The notes below the pieces were generated by a model, which was given only the letters and a program-made list of their open reading frames with translations, did no database searches and had not been told where the DNA came from. The position numbers were made by a program, and so were the translations under genes. 64,000 nucleotides of DNA from Lenisia limosa (lineage: Eukaryota > Breviatea): NCBI GenBank assembly GCA_001655205.1, contig LPNZ01011617.1, positions 1-64,000 on the forward strand, given 5' to 3'. Shown piece by piece: positions 24,201 to 35,565 of this stretch. How positions within the stretch are numbered: the stretch's first letter is position 1; each line of letters starts with the position of its first letter.

Positions 24201-24720
24201 CATTTGAACGTTAAACCTCTTTCCTGGTCTTTCGTCAAAGAGCTTCTACAGACATTATTTGAAAATACACCTTATTCTGGACCTTACCCCATAAATCATC
24301 GTCCAAAATCACGTTGTACTTCACATTTCAAACCTGAGCATGGCTCATCATTGTGTAAATGCGCTCTTCCGTTGCTGTTTTGTTGTATTCCATGTCTAGG
24401 CAATCAATGTGTTTTCTCAGAGAGAAAAATAAGAGGACATCCCTTTCAAACTTAATCATTAACCATCCCCATACATGCAAATGCTTTCTCATCAACAATT
24501 GCCACCACCTGGCCATAGCTAAAGAGTCAAGTTGGTCAAATCAACAAAGCCAAAAGAACGGACCAAACAGCAACGGACCACTTACGCTGGAGTTGATGAG
24601 TCCCTCTTCTTAATCTTCTATATCATAAATCATGCATCATTAAAACTAAAATTAGAGCCTCGTTCCGTTCACCAACCATATTTATATCATGGCAAAAACA
24701 AAGTCCAAAAAAGAAGATAA
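21228..24720 (-). CDS. ADAM-like membrane metalloprotease/disintegrin protein
   Basis: The order along the minus strand fits an ADAM. A reprolysin-like start lies near 24450-24185 (YNKTATEERIYTMMSHAQ then KLFDERPGKRFNVQMKLINI). A degraded zinc-site region follows near 23530-23495 (HE at 23527-23522 and GNHDEYD about 20 bases later, in different frames). Disintegrin-type cysteine segments come next: NFCCDENTCQLIGDAECR near 23090 and PCCTDECKLASSGTLCRKPH near 22950. Then comes a membrane segment LFFLLLFSTLCIISFFCF at about 21655-21600 and a proline-rich tail (PPGPPKAVGPQSQPGLP) ending at 21228. ADAMs shed ectodomains at the cell surface (family knowledge). The catalytic HExxHxxGxxHD is not intact in any frame. 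Many exons could not be fixed, and the 5' end is unknown. Confidence 0.5.
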
Positions 24721-24951
24721 GCAGGAATGAAGTACTTCTCATTTTAAAAGCGAGGGGGAATGATGCTCAAGGACACCACTCTTTACTCTTTCTATTTTTT
24801 CCTTTCTATTTTTAAAAAACAAAAACGAGAGGGGGAAAGGAAGGATGGGCCCGGGGCAAACGGAAACCAAAAAGGCGACACCTGGCTGGGAAAAAAGGCG
24901 ATGCCTGGCTGGGAGCCGGATAGAAGAAACAAAAAAAAAAGAATAAAAAAT

Positions 24952-25004
24952 TGCCGACTCCCGGGATCGATCCGGGGACCTTACGATCTTCAGTCGTACG
25001 CTCT
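24952..25004 (-). tRNA. trnF: tRNA-Phe (GAA), 5' part lost in an assembly gap
   Basis: Read on the minus strand from the gap, the sequence gives the end of the D arm, an anticodon stem-loop of TACGA-CTGAAGA-TCGTA with anticodon GAA, a short variable region, a T arm of CCCGG-ATCGATC-CCGGG, and an acceptor half AGTCGGC plus A. A run of six T (24951-24946), then longer T runs, follows at once, as expected for RNA polymerase III termination. The 5' acceptor half would lie in the 10-N gap at 25005-25014. The sequence after the gap does not give a clean GCCGACT partner, so it may be a damaged copy. Confidence 0.7.
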
Positions 25005-25079
25005 NNNNNNNNNNACATGCTCTCCAATCAGAATGCCGATCGTGAACAAAAAATTTCTAGTGGCTTCGGTACTCTTAAA

Positions 25080-26990
25080 GGCGGATTGGTGAGCCTTGAC
25101 CCACCGGATGGCGGGGAGGCTATCTAGGCGCCTACAAGCCTGGGAAATGGCCAGCGAAGGCGGCGTTCCTAGGGTGGGGTGACGTAGTCATGGCGTCATT
25201 GACGGCGCTCAATTACCCTGTTGTCACAGTGGATTGTAACTAGAGCTGTCGGTGGGTATTAGGATGGCGTGGAGGATAGTTAGTCCTTCAGTTGCGTATA
25301 TTGATGCTTCCATACTCGGTGGAGTGGATCTTGAAATTTCAATTTTCAGCTTTGGGATGAATATTCTATATCCTGTTTTACCCGATGTGGTGAGGGAACC
25401 GTCCGTGAAAAAGTCAACCGTTGCTGCTGCGGAGACAATCGGAATGAGAGGTGGGGGTGGATCGGGAGGAGGAGATGGCCTGTAGTGGGGCGCGATTCTT
25501 CCCTTATACTCCGAGGGGAGAGGCTTATGTTCTAGTAGCTCGAGAATCTTTGAGCATCGCCAACAACCGTGCGGACCTTCTGGCCAAGAAGGCGACATCG
25601 GGTCAAGGGGTCGAAGTAAGGGAACCACATCCTCTACCTCCTGACCGAATCACAAGGATCCCTCATCCTGTACTCATCATCACTGGAGGTCTCACCAGAA
25701 GGGACCCCAGGTCCGACGACCAGGGCCTTCTGCCTTGGTCACGCTTCCAGGACAGCGGAAGCTCACAGCCACCGGCTCCNNNNNNNNNNNNNNNNNNNNN
25801 NNNNNNNNNNNNNNNNNNNNNNNNNNNNNNNNNNNNNNNNNNNNNNNNNNNNNNNNNNNNNNNNNNNNNNNNNNNNNNNNNNNNNNNNNNNNNNNNNNNN
25901 NNNNNNNNNNNNNNNNNNNNNNNNNNNNNNNNNNNNNNNNNNNNNNNNNNNNNNNNNNNNNNNNNNNNNNNNNNNNNNNNNNNNNNNNNNNNNNNNNNNN
26001 NNNNNNNNNNNNNNNNNNNNNNNNNNNNNNNNNNNNNNNNNNNNNNNNNNNNNNNNNNNNNNNNNNNNNNNNNNATTGGCCCGTCCATCAAGACCATGAT
26101 CATGGATGCGCTCCTATTCCCAGCTCCGGAGACCAAGAAGAGAGCCATTTCGGCTTGCCGCGACCCCGTTGGCCTTTCTCGCTTGCCACCAGCAGTCCCT
26201 CGTCCAGGAATAAAGCTCCCCTTTTCAGTCACACCGGAGGCCTGGCTGCAGGAATCTGCCCTTGCCTCTCAAGGAGGACATGAGATCCCTTCTCGACTCC
26301 AAGGCACCGCTGCCAAATGCCCCTCCGGGTCTGGCAAACCCGCTGTGACCTCTTGGAGGAGGCTGGCCCGCCCAACAGACCAGTTGCGGTCCCTGAAAGC
26401 CCGTCCGTCACCATGGACACCATCGTCACCTTGATCCCTGGGCCCTCGCCAACACCTGTCCAACCATTGTCGTACTCCCTATCACCTTCATTGTCACCTT
26501 CGCCACCCCCATCACCTCCAATTCCTTGACCTCTATCGCGCCGCCTCCGACCCCGGACACCCACGGACTTCGACTTTGACATCGCCAGGGGGGTCATCAC
26601 GGGCAACCTCACCACCCACCCGATCATGACCTTCCATGGCCCTATATGTCCGTCGTTCCGGGAGTACCTGGGCTTATCTCACCTCACTAACCTCAACCAT
26701 GCTACTTCACCTGCGAAACTATCAAGGACCCCCTCTCGTCCCCCGGAAACAACAGCCCGGACACCCAAACTCTCCTTGGCAATGCCCACAAGAGCCCTGA
26801 GCCCCGGCTTGCTAACCTCTCAATGCACTACGCGCTACAGATCCCCACATACGCAATCTATACTGGCACAAACGAATTCATACCCAGGCTGGTATGTTTT
26901 GTCCAGTACATTTGGCACGGTTAAGTGTTCATCGAGGCGTTGCCAACCTCCACTCATGAAAATTAATCTTCCACCAGTCAAATAGTGGTG
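25080..26990. mobile_element. GC-rich remains of a non-LTR retrotransposon (RNase H fragments in both orientations)
   Basis: The region is clearly more GC-rich than its surroundings. On the minus strand a frame at 25628-25224 contains VDFFTDGSLTTSGKTGYRIF, the first catalytic segment of an RNase H domain, followed by EASIYATEGLTILHAILI. On the plus strand at 25535-25620 the frame reads LSIANNRADLLAKKATSG, which looks like the last RNase H segment (normally GNERADxLAK). The two lie head to head, so the element is rearranged or two copies are fused. A 295-N gap (25780-26074) hides the middle. The plus strand from 26085 to 26530 is open and proline-rich but matches nothing I recognise. No reverse transcriptase YxDD motif is visible. 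Confidence 0.55.
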
Positions 26991-27609
26991 GAAACTCTTG
27001 TTGACAGTTGTTTTTGTTTTCAGAAGAAAAAAAAAGAAAAAAATTAGCGAGTAGGAAATTGAGTCACAGCAGTCACAGTTGAGTCATTTATTGTTGACAG
27101 CTTCAGTGTGTAGTTATGTAATTAGGTAATTATTCTATATGATATGATACTATATAGCTATACTATATATATATAACGATTATGCCAAAACAGTGGTGGA
27201 TGGTGGAAACCGGGTTTTGGAGAGTGGTGGCCCCTTGTGAAACTGCAAAGTCCCTGTGTCATCCGAGATGAAGAGACCAAGACCCTTCAAGATGCCTGAA
27301 ACCATATGGTCCTTCGTTTCAATGCATATTTTTTAAAAAGTACATGAGGATTGCAGCTGAATTGATAGATTGATACAGTCCAGGATCTTGGTGTATTTCC
27401 TGTGCAGTTTCAAGACTGCAAAAACAGGAATATCATATTTGTTCATGAAGTCCCTATTTGATCACGTTGAATTGGTGACAAAAATATTGCATTGCATTAC
27501 CTAAAGATGGAAAGAAACAAGAACCATGAGCACGACTACTCTACTCGGCAACAATACTGGAGGGTCTAACCAGTCAGACTGAACATTGCAAACTCATATC
27601 ATCATATCA
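26991..27609. other. No gene seen
   Basis: AT-rich DNA between the retroelement remains and the 3' end of WDR75. It contains a short ta-rich microsatellite near 27140-27175 and no supported exon. Confidence 0.4.
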
Positions 27610-30600
27610 TCAACCAGCAAACATTGAATTGTCGTACACATAAGACTCGGCAAAACGATCAAACAGCGCGGCCATTGGGGGGAGCGTATGTGCGGGTGCG
27701 GAAAGGAGGTCAAGAGCGTTTTTGTTGGCGGCATGGGACCCGGCTTGGAGACCCTCTGCGCTGTCTGAACAGTGAGGATTCGAACATTAGGACCAATCAT
27801 GCACGCGACAAACCTTCCAAAGCAGTGTTCTTTGACTTGGTCATCGCATTACCGAATGTTCGGGTTATCAGCGATCCGGTTTTGTATTCCTGTGAGGTCA
27901 GAGGCAGGAAACGAAAAAGAAACGAGGGTATCAATTATTGGCCAAACCATAGGGTCATTTTGGGTGAAAGTCAACCTGGTGATTTCACCGGTTTCAGCAT
28001 TAATGGCTTTGAATTCATGGCGGTTGGTGAGGATGTGGAGGGTCTCGGGAGCTGCGGGTATATTAGTGAGGATGAAGAGGAATTGCCATCACATGAGACA
28101 AAACACAAACAAAGCAAAACTTTNNNNNNNNNNNNNNNNNNNNNNNNNNNNNNNNNNNNNNNNNNNNNNNNNNNNNNNNNNNNNNNNNNNNNNNNNNNNN
28201 NNNNNNNNNNNNNNNNNNNNNNNNNNNNNNNNNNNNNNNNNNNNNNNNNNNNNNNCATTTTGAGAAGGCAAGAGCGATGGAGTGCGTGTTGGTGGGAAGG
28301 TGGACTGTTTGAGTTGGCTCGGGGCCCTTCAACGGTTAGTTCAACGATATAGTGCAATTCTTCGGTGTTTAAAACAATAAAGGTGCGACGATTGTTTTTC
28401 ATATACCCCGGTACAATTTTAACCACAATATTATCTATCCTCAGGAGATAAAAATAGTTTTTTTTTTTATCAATTGCGCACTTAAAATGTATAATAAAAG
28501 TGACAAAAGCAAGCAGAATAATAAAACGTCCTTCCGCCTCGCATTGAACAACTCTGCTCACTGAATTAGAAAAGAAGAGGACGATGCATTCGGAGTTGCC
28601 GTTGACAACACTCACGGCGGCAGCGGCCTTGCTATCTTGCTCAACAAAGTGGTGTGGTGTGGAAACCATGTCTGCAGAGTAATGGCATTTCAAATGAAAA
28701 TATCGGCCCTTGGGTGCCCTCATCACATTCAAAAACTGTGTTTTTTTCATCCTCACCAATAACTTGAGAACCTTCTGGAAGGCTGGCAGACCACCAGGCG
28801 GTTGTGATGACCATGTTCCAACAGACAACATGACTACAAAGTCACTTCGGCCAAAAATAACGCGGAAGATAAAAAACATTCCGAACCTGTCGTGGCGGGT
28901 CATGATGTATCCTGTGTCGGCCATGAATTTGATAGCTCGGATAGGTCCGGCGGCGGGTTGTGACATTGAAGACAACATATGCATTGTGTCAGGGTTCCAC
29001 AGGGTGAGCGTCTGAAGGAAATTAGCGGGATAAGACGAATAACAGTTCGGGGTGCAGAGGAGCTGCTCATTACCTCCTCAAAAGCGATCGCCAGTACAGA
29101 GCCGTCCTTAGAGAACTCAAGGCAACGCGCCGGTCTATCTTTGTATGTGGCCGAGGCCTTGCAGAAAAAGGACGGACCGAGGCTTTTCGGATCTTGTGCC
29201 AACTGTGACGGAACCCAAATCTGCAGCGGTAATATGGCGCTTTCAAATTTTTATTGCAGAATGACTGATTTCACCACCCCCATACTTTGACAACACCCTC
29301 ATCATCAGACGAAGCAACCATGTTCTGCCGGGGGTGGAATGCCATTCCCGTTACCAGGCCCTGAAGAATAAGACGGGGAGTATGAAGAATAAGACGGGGG
29401 GTATGAAGGAAAAGAGCTTGTCTAAAATCGAACTTGAATTTTTTGATTTTGTTCATAAAAATATCATTTTTTATTTTAAAGTACAGCCGCTAAAAAACAT
29501 TCCACCATCCATTGTTAGATGAGCTGAAAAGAGCTATCCATCAAACTCTATGCGGTTCTGACACGCGGGCGAACTCCACATAGGCCTTGGACTGAGGGTG
29601 GGGAGCCCAAAGGCGCAGGGTCTGGAGGTGGCTCGACATCAGACTCATAACCGTCTAAAATGTGTGAGCACTGCAGCACAAATCCCTCAACACACCCGAT
29701 CCCATTGCACCCTGTCAACACCACACATGATCCCATCACACCCTGTCAACAGTACACAGGATTTGAGCATCTGATGAGAAGGCGGCGTGAAGAACGCGGT
29801 TGTAGGCGATAGGAGGAGGGGTATCGCCGCCCTTCATCTGTCTATTTGCGTCAAAGATCATCATAATCAGGATAGCGCCACATAACATATAAAAGCCCTC
29901 ATACACAGTACTCATTTGGACGTGCGGGGCCACGGTGAGATTGAACACAAACGCGTCACGTGAGAGATCGTAACTCTGCACACAGCCCGGGCCAGAGTTA
30001 AACAAAACCTGGGGGGGGGGGGNNNNNNNNNNNNNNNNNNNNNNNNNNNNNNNNNNNNNNNNNNNNNNNNNNNNNNNNNNNNNNNNNNNNNNNNNNNNNN
30101 NNNNNNNNNNNNNNNNNNNNNNNNNNNNNNNNNNNNNNNNNGTTTAACAACTAAAGGATTGACCAATATACCTGGTTTGTACCAGGGATGGTGACGAGCC
30201 CTGTACTGAGACGCTCAGCGCCAACATGCCCTAAAGAGTAAAAAAAGACACTGGCAAAGGTACAGCAAGACCAGCCCACCATGCTCTTTGATTCTGTTAG
30301 TCCTGGAAACCTTTGACAACGAACCACTGTTGATCACAAGTACCTCGGTTGCACCCAAAGCTGGAGGGTCAGTGAAAGAAGGGGCGGGAGAATGCTAAGC
30401 ATCAAGAAACCAAGCAAAGTTTACAAGGGAAGCCAGTACCCACCAAGGGCGTAGTACTTTTGGTTCGGGGAGACAGTGATGCCATTAATATGTCCGGCCA
30501 GGCGAGGGAGGAAGGACTTTTGCCCGGTTGTCAGATGCCACGAGATAAGAACGTTTTCACGACCACCAGTGAGAAGATACAACCCATCACTTGTGTGTGT

Positions 30601-32545
30601 CATGCTTTTGATCTGATAGTGAGAGAGGTAAATGTAAATGGGCCGGCTCCGTACCTTATATGAATGCCAATGCATGGTGGAGTAGTAACTGATCGTGTCG
30701 GATTCGCCAAACTGAGACTAAATAGCAATTAATCCCGACCTGGAATGGTGCCATAACAAAACTATCAGTCAAACCATGATATCAATGGGCAAAACCAGGC
30801 TCACCTTGGGGGGCGAGTCTTGGTACTTCCATGAGACAATGCGTCCAATGGAGTCGCCCAAAACCAGGACAGGCTCAGTGGGACTGAAGCTCAAGTTCGC
30901 CAGCGCGTTGATGTGTGAGAATCTAGGAGTCAGGCTGGTCTGAAGATGCAACAAAGAACGCAATGGTGACTAGCACAATGACCTACGATTTTGACTTGCC
31001 CGTTTTGATGTTCCAAAGAAGACAGCGCTTAGCCTGAAGAATGGCCAGGGTGTCTCGGCAGTAGGCAACTTTCTCAATCTTTTGACTACTCCAGTGAGTA
31101 ATAATGTGAAAATGTGAACAGGAAATTGAAGAATGAAATCCAGCAGATTGATGTCCCTCTTACCTGATTTTGTTGTAAAGGGACGTAACCATTCCCGAGA
31201 CAACGTCAAGACGCGTAATCTCTGTGAACTGCAGGGTGAACTAAAGACCTTTGTTGAAGCAAAAAAAAAAAAACAGAATGAACAACAAGCACCTTCTCCA
31301 ACACAAGCCCGACCAACGAATTTGTTTTCAACAGGAGTTTCAAGAACTAAAAGCACGGACTGCGAACCGGGAGGCCCATTCAGAACCTTGGGGGGTTAAC
31401 GGCGTGGGTGGGAAGTAAAATTAGAAAATGTTTGAAAAAAAAAGAAAAGAAAAAAAGCCCAAATCAACTNNNNNNNNNNNNNNNNNNNNNNNNNNNNNNN
31501 NNNNNNNNNNNNNNNNNNNNNNNNNNNNNNNNNNNNNNNNNNNNNNNNNNNNNNNNNNNNNNNNNNNNNNNNNNNNNNNNNNNNNNNNNNNNNACAATCT
31601 TCCTTCCCAAGTCAATCACCTAAAAAAAAAAAAATGAGAAACGCTCAACTAGCTGCAAGGAGAAATACAATAGAAACGGGGAACAAGAACGTACCTTCGT
31701 GACTCTGGACTCCATGTAGTCCCAAAGCATAACACGGCCGTCACGCGATGCTGAAATCAACTGGAAGGTGAGGAGGGGTGTGAGGAAATACCCAAACAAT
31801 CGCTAAAAACATCAAGCGCAGGAAGGTCGTGAAAGCGGACACAAGAAAAGAGAAGGTTGACCATGTCACTTCCTCCAATCCCCCTTTATCAATGGAAGGG
31901 AGGAACAAGAATGAACTGGGAAAAACAACAACAACAATAATAATTATAAAACAGAAAGCATTCCACCAACCTGGAAAGGGTTTGAAGGGTTGAGAGCCAA
32001 GCCGCTCACAGGGGCTGTGTGACGGTTCAGTTCCCTGGATTATCATGACAATAGTCATGCAAGAAAATTGACAAAATATAATTTGAGAGGGTCCAAACAA
32101 CTCACACTTTGAGAAATTATTGTTTTTATATTTCTTCATTTCAATCCCAATGCGCATCACCAGTCCACAACCTCCATACTTGTAGAGCTTGCCAGATAAA
32201 GTGGAGATCATCTTAATGATACTATCACAGATGCTGAACATGAACCTGGGACCATCAGATTAGACTCTTAAATCATAAAAGCTCATTTTTAACGAGAGGG
32301 GGACGCATAGAGAGGCCCCAGACCTGCTGTCATGGGAGAAAACAACTCCAGTATTCTCAAGTCCATGCCCTTGACCGAGGTCTTCTACGTCAGGAAGCTC
32401 AACAGGGGCAACATACTCCACCAGGTTGACGAGGGAAACGTTGTCTGAATTCAGCGGCTCCTAAAAGCCAATGAAATCTTATTCAGATGTATTTTTATAT
32501 CTTCATCAATACTAAACAAAGGCTTACAATGGCGACCTCGTCCAT
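27610..32545 (-). CDS. WDR75: WDR75/UTP17, WD40 subunit of the small-subunit processome
   Basis: The start at 32545 gives MDEVAI, spliced to EPLNSDNVSLVNLVEYVAPV. The first propeller includes LNRHTAPVSGLALNPSNPFQ (about 32030-31975) and ISASRDGRVMLWDYMESRV (about 31750-31700). The most diagnostic part is near 30665-30430: MHWHSYK, then GGRENVLISWHL and FLPRLAGHINGITVSP, matching WDR75 repeat by repeat. A second propeller has ATYKDRPARCLEFSKDGSVL near 29150. The end carries the WDR75 tail motif LLSAPAHTLPPMAALFDRF near 27690, with the stop at 27610-27612. WDR75 belongs to the UTP-A (t-UTP) complex and acts in nucleolar pre-rRNA transcription and processing (family knowledge). Three gaps (28124-28255, 30023-30141, 31471-31593) interrupt the gene. 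It diverges from RAD51B. Confidence 0.88.
29362..29410. repeat. Short tandem repeat, 21 bp, about 2.3 copies
   Basis: Two units of tgaagaataagacggggagta (second slightly changed) start at 29362 and 29383, with a partial third. They lie in a non-coding part of WDR75. Confidence 0.7.
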
Positions 32546-32899
32546 TGTGAACGGAGGAAAACAAAGATTCACAAAACTACAAGATTTAACCTGTTGTTTA
32601 ACAAACTACACTTTAGGAACCACAACTTGTCGCTCAAAAAGAACATTTCTTTCCTCGAATTTGCTAAAAACGGATAACACTGGTCCAAAATAAACATTCC
32701 CCATCCAACTGCTCTCACTCATCTCTCACTAGTTGAAGTGGAAATTGAGTGGCCTGATGTCATCAGGCGTACGTATTACAAATGCAGGGCTTCGGAAAGA
32801 CCAAGAGTTACGATTGCAGAATGCAGGAGTGAAGTCTATTCGTGTTTGTTTGCCTCTCCTTCTTCTTTCATCTTGCTCTTACAGTCTACTAATTTAGTA

Positions 32900-35452
32900 G
32901 GATATGATGGAAAAGGTTCCAGCTGAAATAGTGGTATGCAAGGATCCTAGTCTGTTATCACCTTCTGCGTTCACCCCGCTAAAGTCATTCAGTTTGAAGC
33001 ATCTATGTGCCAGTGTGAAGTTGATGAAGTTTATGAGAAGCTTTCCTCCAGGGTCATTCCAAGTGTTATGACGGTTGGCATTGGGTTGGAGCTGCCAGCG
33101 TTCTTGTAGATTTGCCAACATGCACTTTTAGCTGTTCCAAAATAATGAAGATTCTTAAGTGACCGTCAGGCTGACAAACTCCTTGGCGAACGTTGGTTTT
33201 TTCCCACTTCCCTTGGCCCGTTGGATGAGGCCCTTTCAGGAGGCCTCCCTTGTGGTACTCTCACGGAGGTTGGCAACCATGAAACAATTCTTATCTTCAA
33301 ACGTTGGCTTTGTTGAAGGCAAATTCCCTCTCCAGTTTATTCAGGGCCTATCCAAATAAGGGCACAAGAAATTCAGTTAAGTAGCAATAAATATAATTTT
33401 TGAAGTAAAGCCCACATATATTAGATTCTTAAAATAAAGCATGGACTTTTCACTTTTCGTATTCACCATCCAGGTTGTTGGACCAGCCGGGTATGTTTCC
33501 CACCTCATTAGTTAGTCACGTCATTGTAATTTTTTGTGCTACAAATATTACATGCCTGTAGTAAATGTCTAATTTCCTCCAGTGTTGGGAAAACACAGTT
33601 CAACCTTACTCTTACGGCTATATGTTCTTTTGGTTACGGTTGTGTTGGTAAGAGGGATTATTATCATCTCAAACAGGTTGATAAAAAGCACATTTCATCT
33701 TATACTTTTTACCTTACTAATTATTGTTAAGAGCCCAAAGATGTTCTGTATATTGACACCGAAGGTTCATTTAGTGCGCAAAGGTATAGTGGCGTGTTCT
33801 TAAATTGTCGTGTGCCCCCCCCCCCTTTCTTATTGCGTCGTAATATTTGACAATTTTGGGTTTTTTTTTTCCAAAATTATTTTTCTCAAGCTGAAATAGT
33901 GGTTTACTCCCTAATGATTCAGATTAATGGAGTTATTATCGATGCAAGGCATTCCACAGGGTAGGTCCAATTTACTCTTTAGGTAACCTTCCAAATCTTT
34001 ACCGTTTTAGTTCAAGTCCAAGAGGCGATCAAAAGAGTACATTTATTTTCCCCTCAATCCATGAAAGACCTGAATGAATTGTTTGCGTTTCCTATTGTTT
34101 ATGTTTGACATCCAACAATCTACCCACTATGAGCTGAGCTGTTATCATGAGGCACAAAATTACATAAATGTTCATACTATTCAATCAATACCAACTTTGT
34201 TCAGAGTTGACACAATGGAGGAACTTGTTATCAGTCATGATGTCAAGCTCATTATTGTTGATAGTGTTGCGGCTTTAGCAAGATCGGTAAGTCAAAAAGA
34301 ATATGTAATTTTACATTTGTGCAGGAATTTAATTCAGGGAACTCTGTCGAAAGGTCCCAGCACTTAGCTAACTTTGCCGGGCAATTAAAGTAGGAAAGCA
34401 AGGAGCGTTTTGTTCACCGCTTTAGAGACATATCAGCAACTTATGATTTGATTGTTGTGGTTTCCAATCAGGTCAAGAGAAGATTTTCCAAGGAGAAGAG
34501 TTTCAAATTTATACAAAATGAAGGTAATATATATGGATGAGTGCTTAATACTCATTTATTTTTGGAGGAAATAGTATTGTGTTGTCAAGAATACCGCATC
34601 TGTAACTTTGCAAAGTATCCTCAAAAATTGATTTCTGTTGTATTGAAGAGGTGTAGTGAAGTTCAGTTCAGCATTTTTTTTTTACAAGTCTTATGGCATC
34701 ATTTAGAGGCAGTCGATGGCAGAGATGACGAAGACGATGTGGCCCCTGCACTGGGGTAAGCAAGGGGATTGTGAGGAGACACATATATCATCATGTGTAA
34801 ATTCCGCGGTTTTAATCCTTTCAGGCCAACATGGGCACATTTACCTTCAGTTAGACTTCTGTTAGAGTATGACAGTTGGTGGGTTAACGTCTAATGAGCC
34901 CGTTTGTTTTGACATTATTATGAAATGTAAAAGGAAATACTGGCAACCTGAATGGGCATATCCGTTAATTCACCATTGTCAGTCATTCCCTTCTGATTTG
35001 CTGACCCTTTTTTTAGAGCTCTCTCCACACATCAGATGGGCAAGGATAGGAAAATGTCCATGTAAGCAGAACATTTTTGAAAAAAACCATTTCATTATTT
35101 ATTTGTCTTGGATGGACCTTCTTTCCCCTGTTGGCACTCATTCCATAGATGCAAATAATGTCAAAGTGCAGTTTGAGATTACAGCGGAAGGCCTGAATAC
35201 GGGCTCCTTACAACGTAAGTTTCCACTCTATGGAGTTTAATGACGGCAGGGGCTGGTGGAAGACACACCTCACTAAGAGGCAAAACGGTGTCTGCAATGA
35301 GACTTGTTTAGTACTCTTATGTTACTCGGTAAATCTGATGAAGTCAGCGGCGGCATGTAAACCCACTATATTTTCCATTTTGTGACATTTTAGGTTTGCT
35401 CAGACGCAGAATAAAATCCACTGTGTCACAGCAAGAAAGTTCTTGCTATTAA
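32900..35452 (+). CDS. RAD51B: RAD51 paralogue, RAD51B type
   Basis: Before the ATPase core comes LGPLDEALSGGLPCGTLTEV (about 33205-33270). Walker A is VVGPAGVGKTQFNLTLTA, split by an intron (33475 and about 33580). Next is EPKDVLYIDTEGSFSAQR (about 33730-33785). Walker B lies in MEELVISHDVKLIIVDSVAA (about 34215-34275), followed by AALARS, matching the RAD51B wording. Later exons give HLANFAGQLKY and TYDLIVVVSNQVKRRFSKEK, then PTWAHLPSVRLLLEY near 34825-34870. The proposed last exon at 35394-35452 follows a 180-bp intron and ends QQESSCY. RAD51B works in the BCDX2 complex in homologous recombination (family knowledge). The first exons are not secure; a helical segment CEVDEVYEKLSSRVIP near 33010-33060 may be the N-terminal domain. 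Confidence 0.8.
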
Positions 35453-35565
35453 TTATTATTTATTACAAAGAGGGGGGGTATTGTCCAACAAAAGTAAGAA
35501 GCTACATTACAAAGATCATTATCCACTCAATTTATGATCTCTTCTCTTGATTCTATTCAAGCCAT

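Noticed and set aside
23081-24620. Argonaute/PIWI or PDZ-containing gene on the minus strand (from RPGKRFNVQMKL and a VDGISMVGHS piece)
   Set aside because: No PAZ or PIWI motifs follow, and the PDZ-like piece is out of frame. The downstream disintegrin cysteines, membrane segment and tail fit an ADAM better.
25014-25045. 5' half of the tRNA-Phe gene resuming after the 10-N gap (ggagagc on the minus strand)
   Set aside because: It resembles a D arm, but no segment complementary to the acceptor end AGTCGGC is present, so it is not included in the tRNA call.
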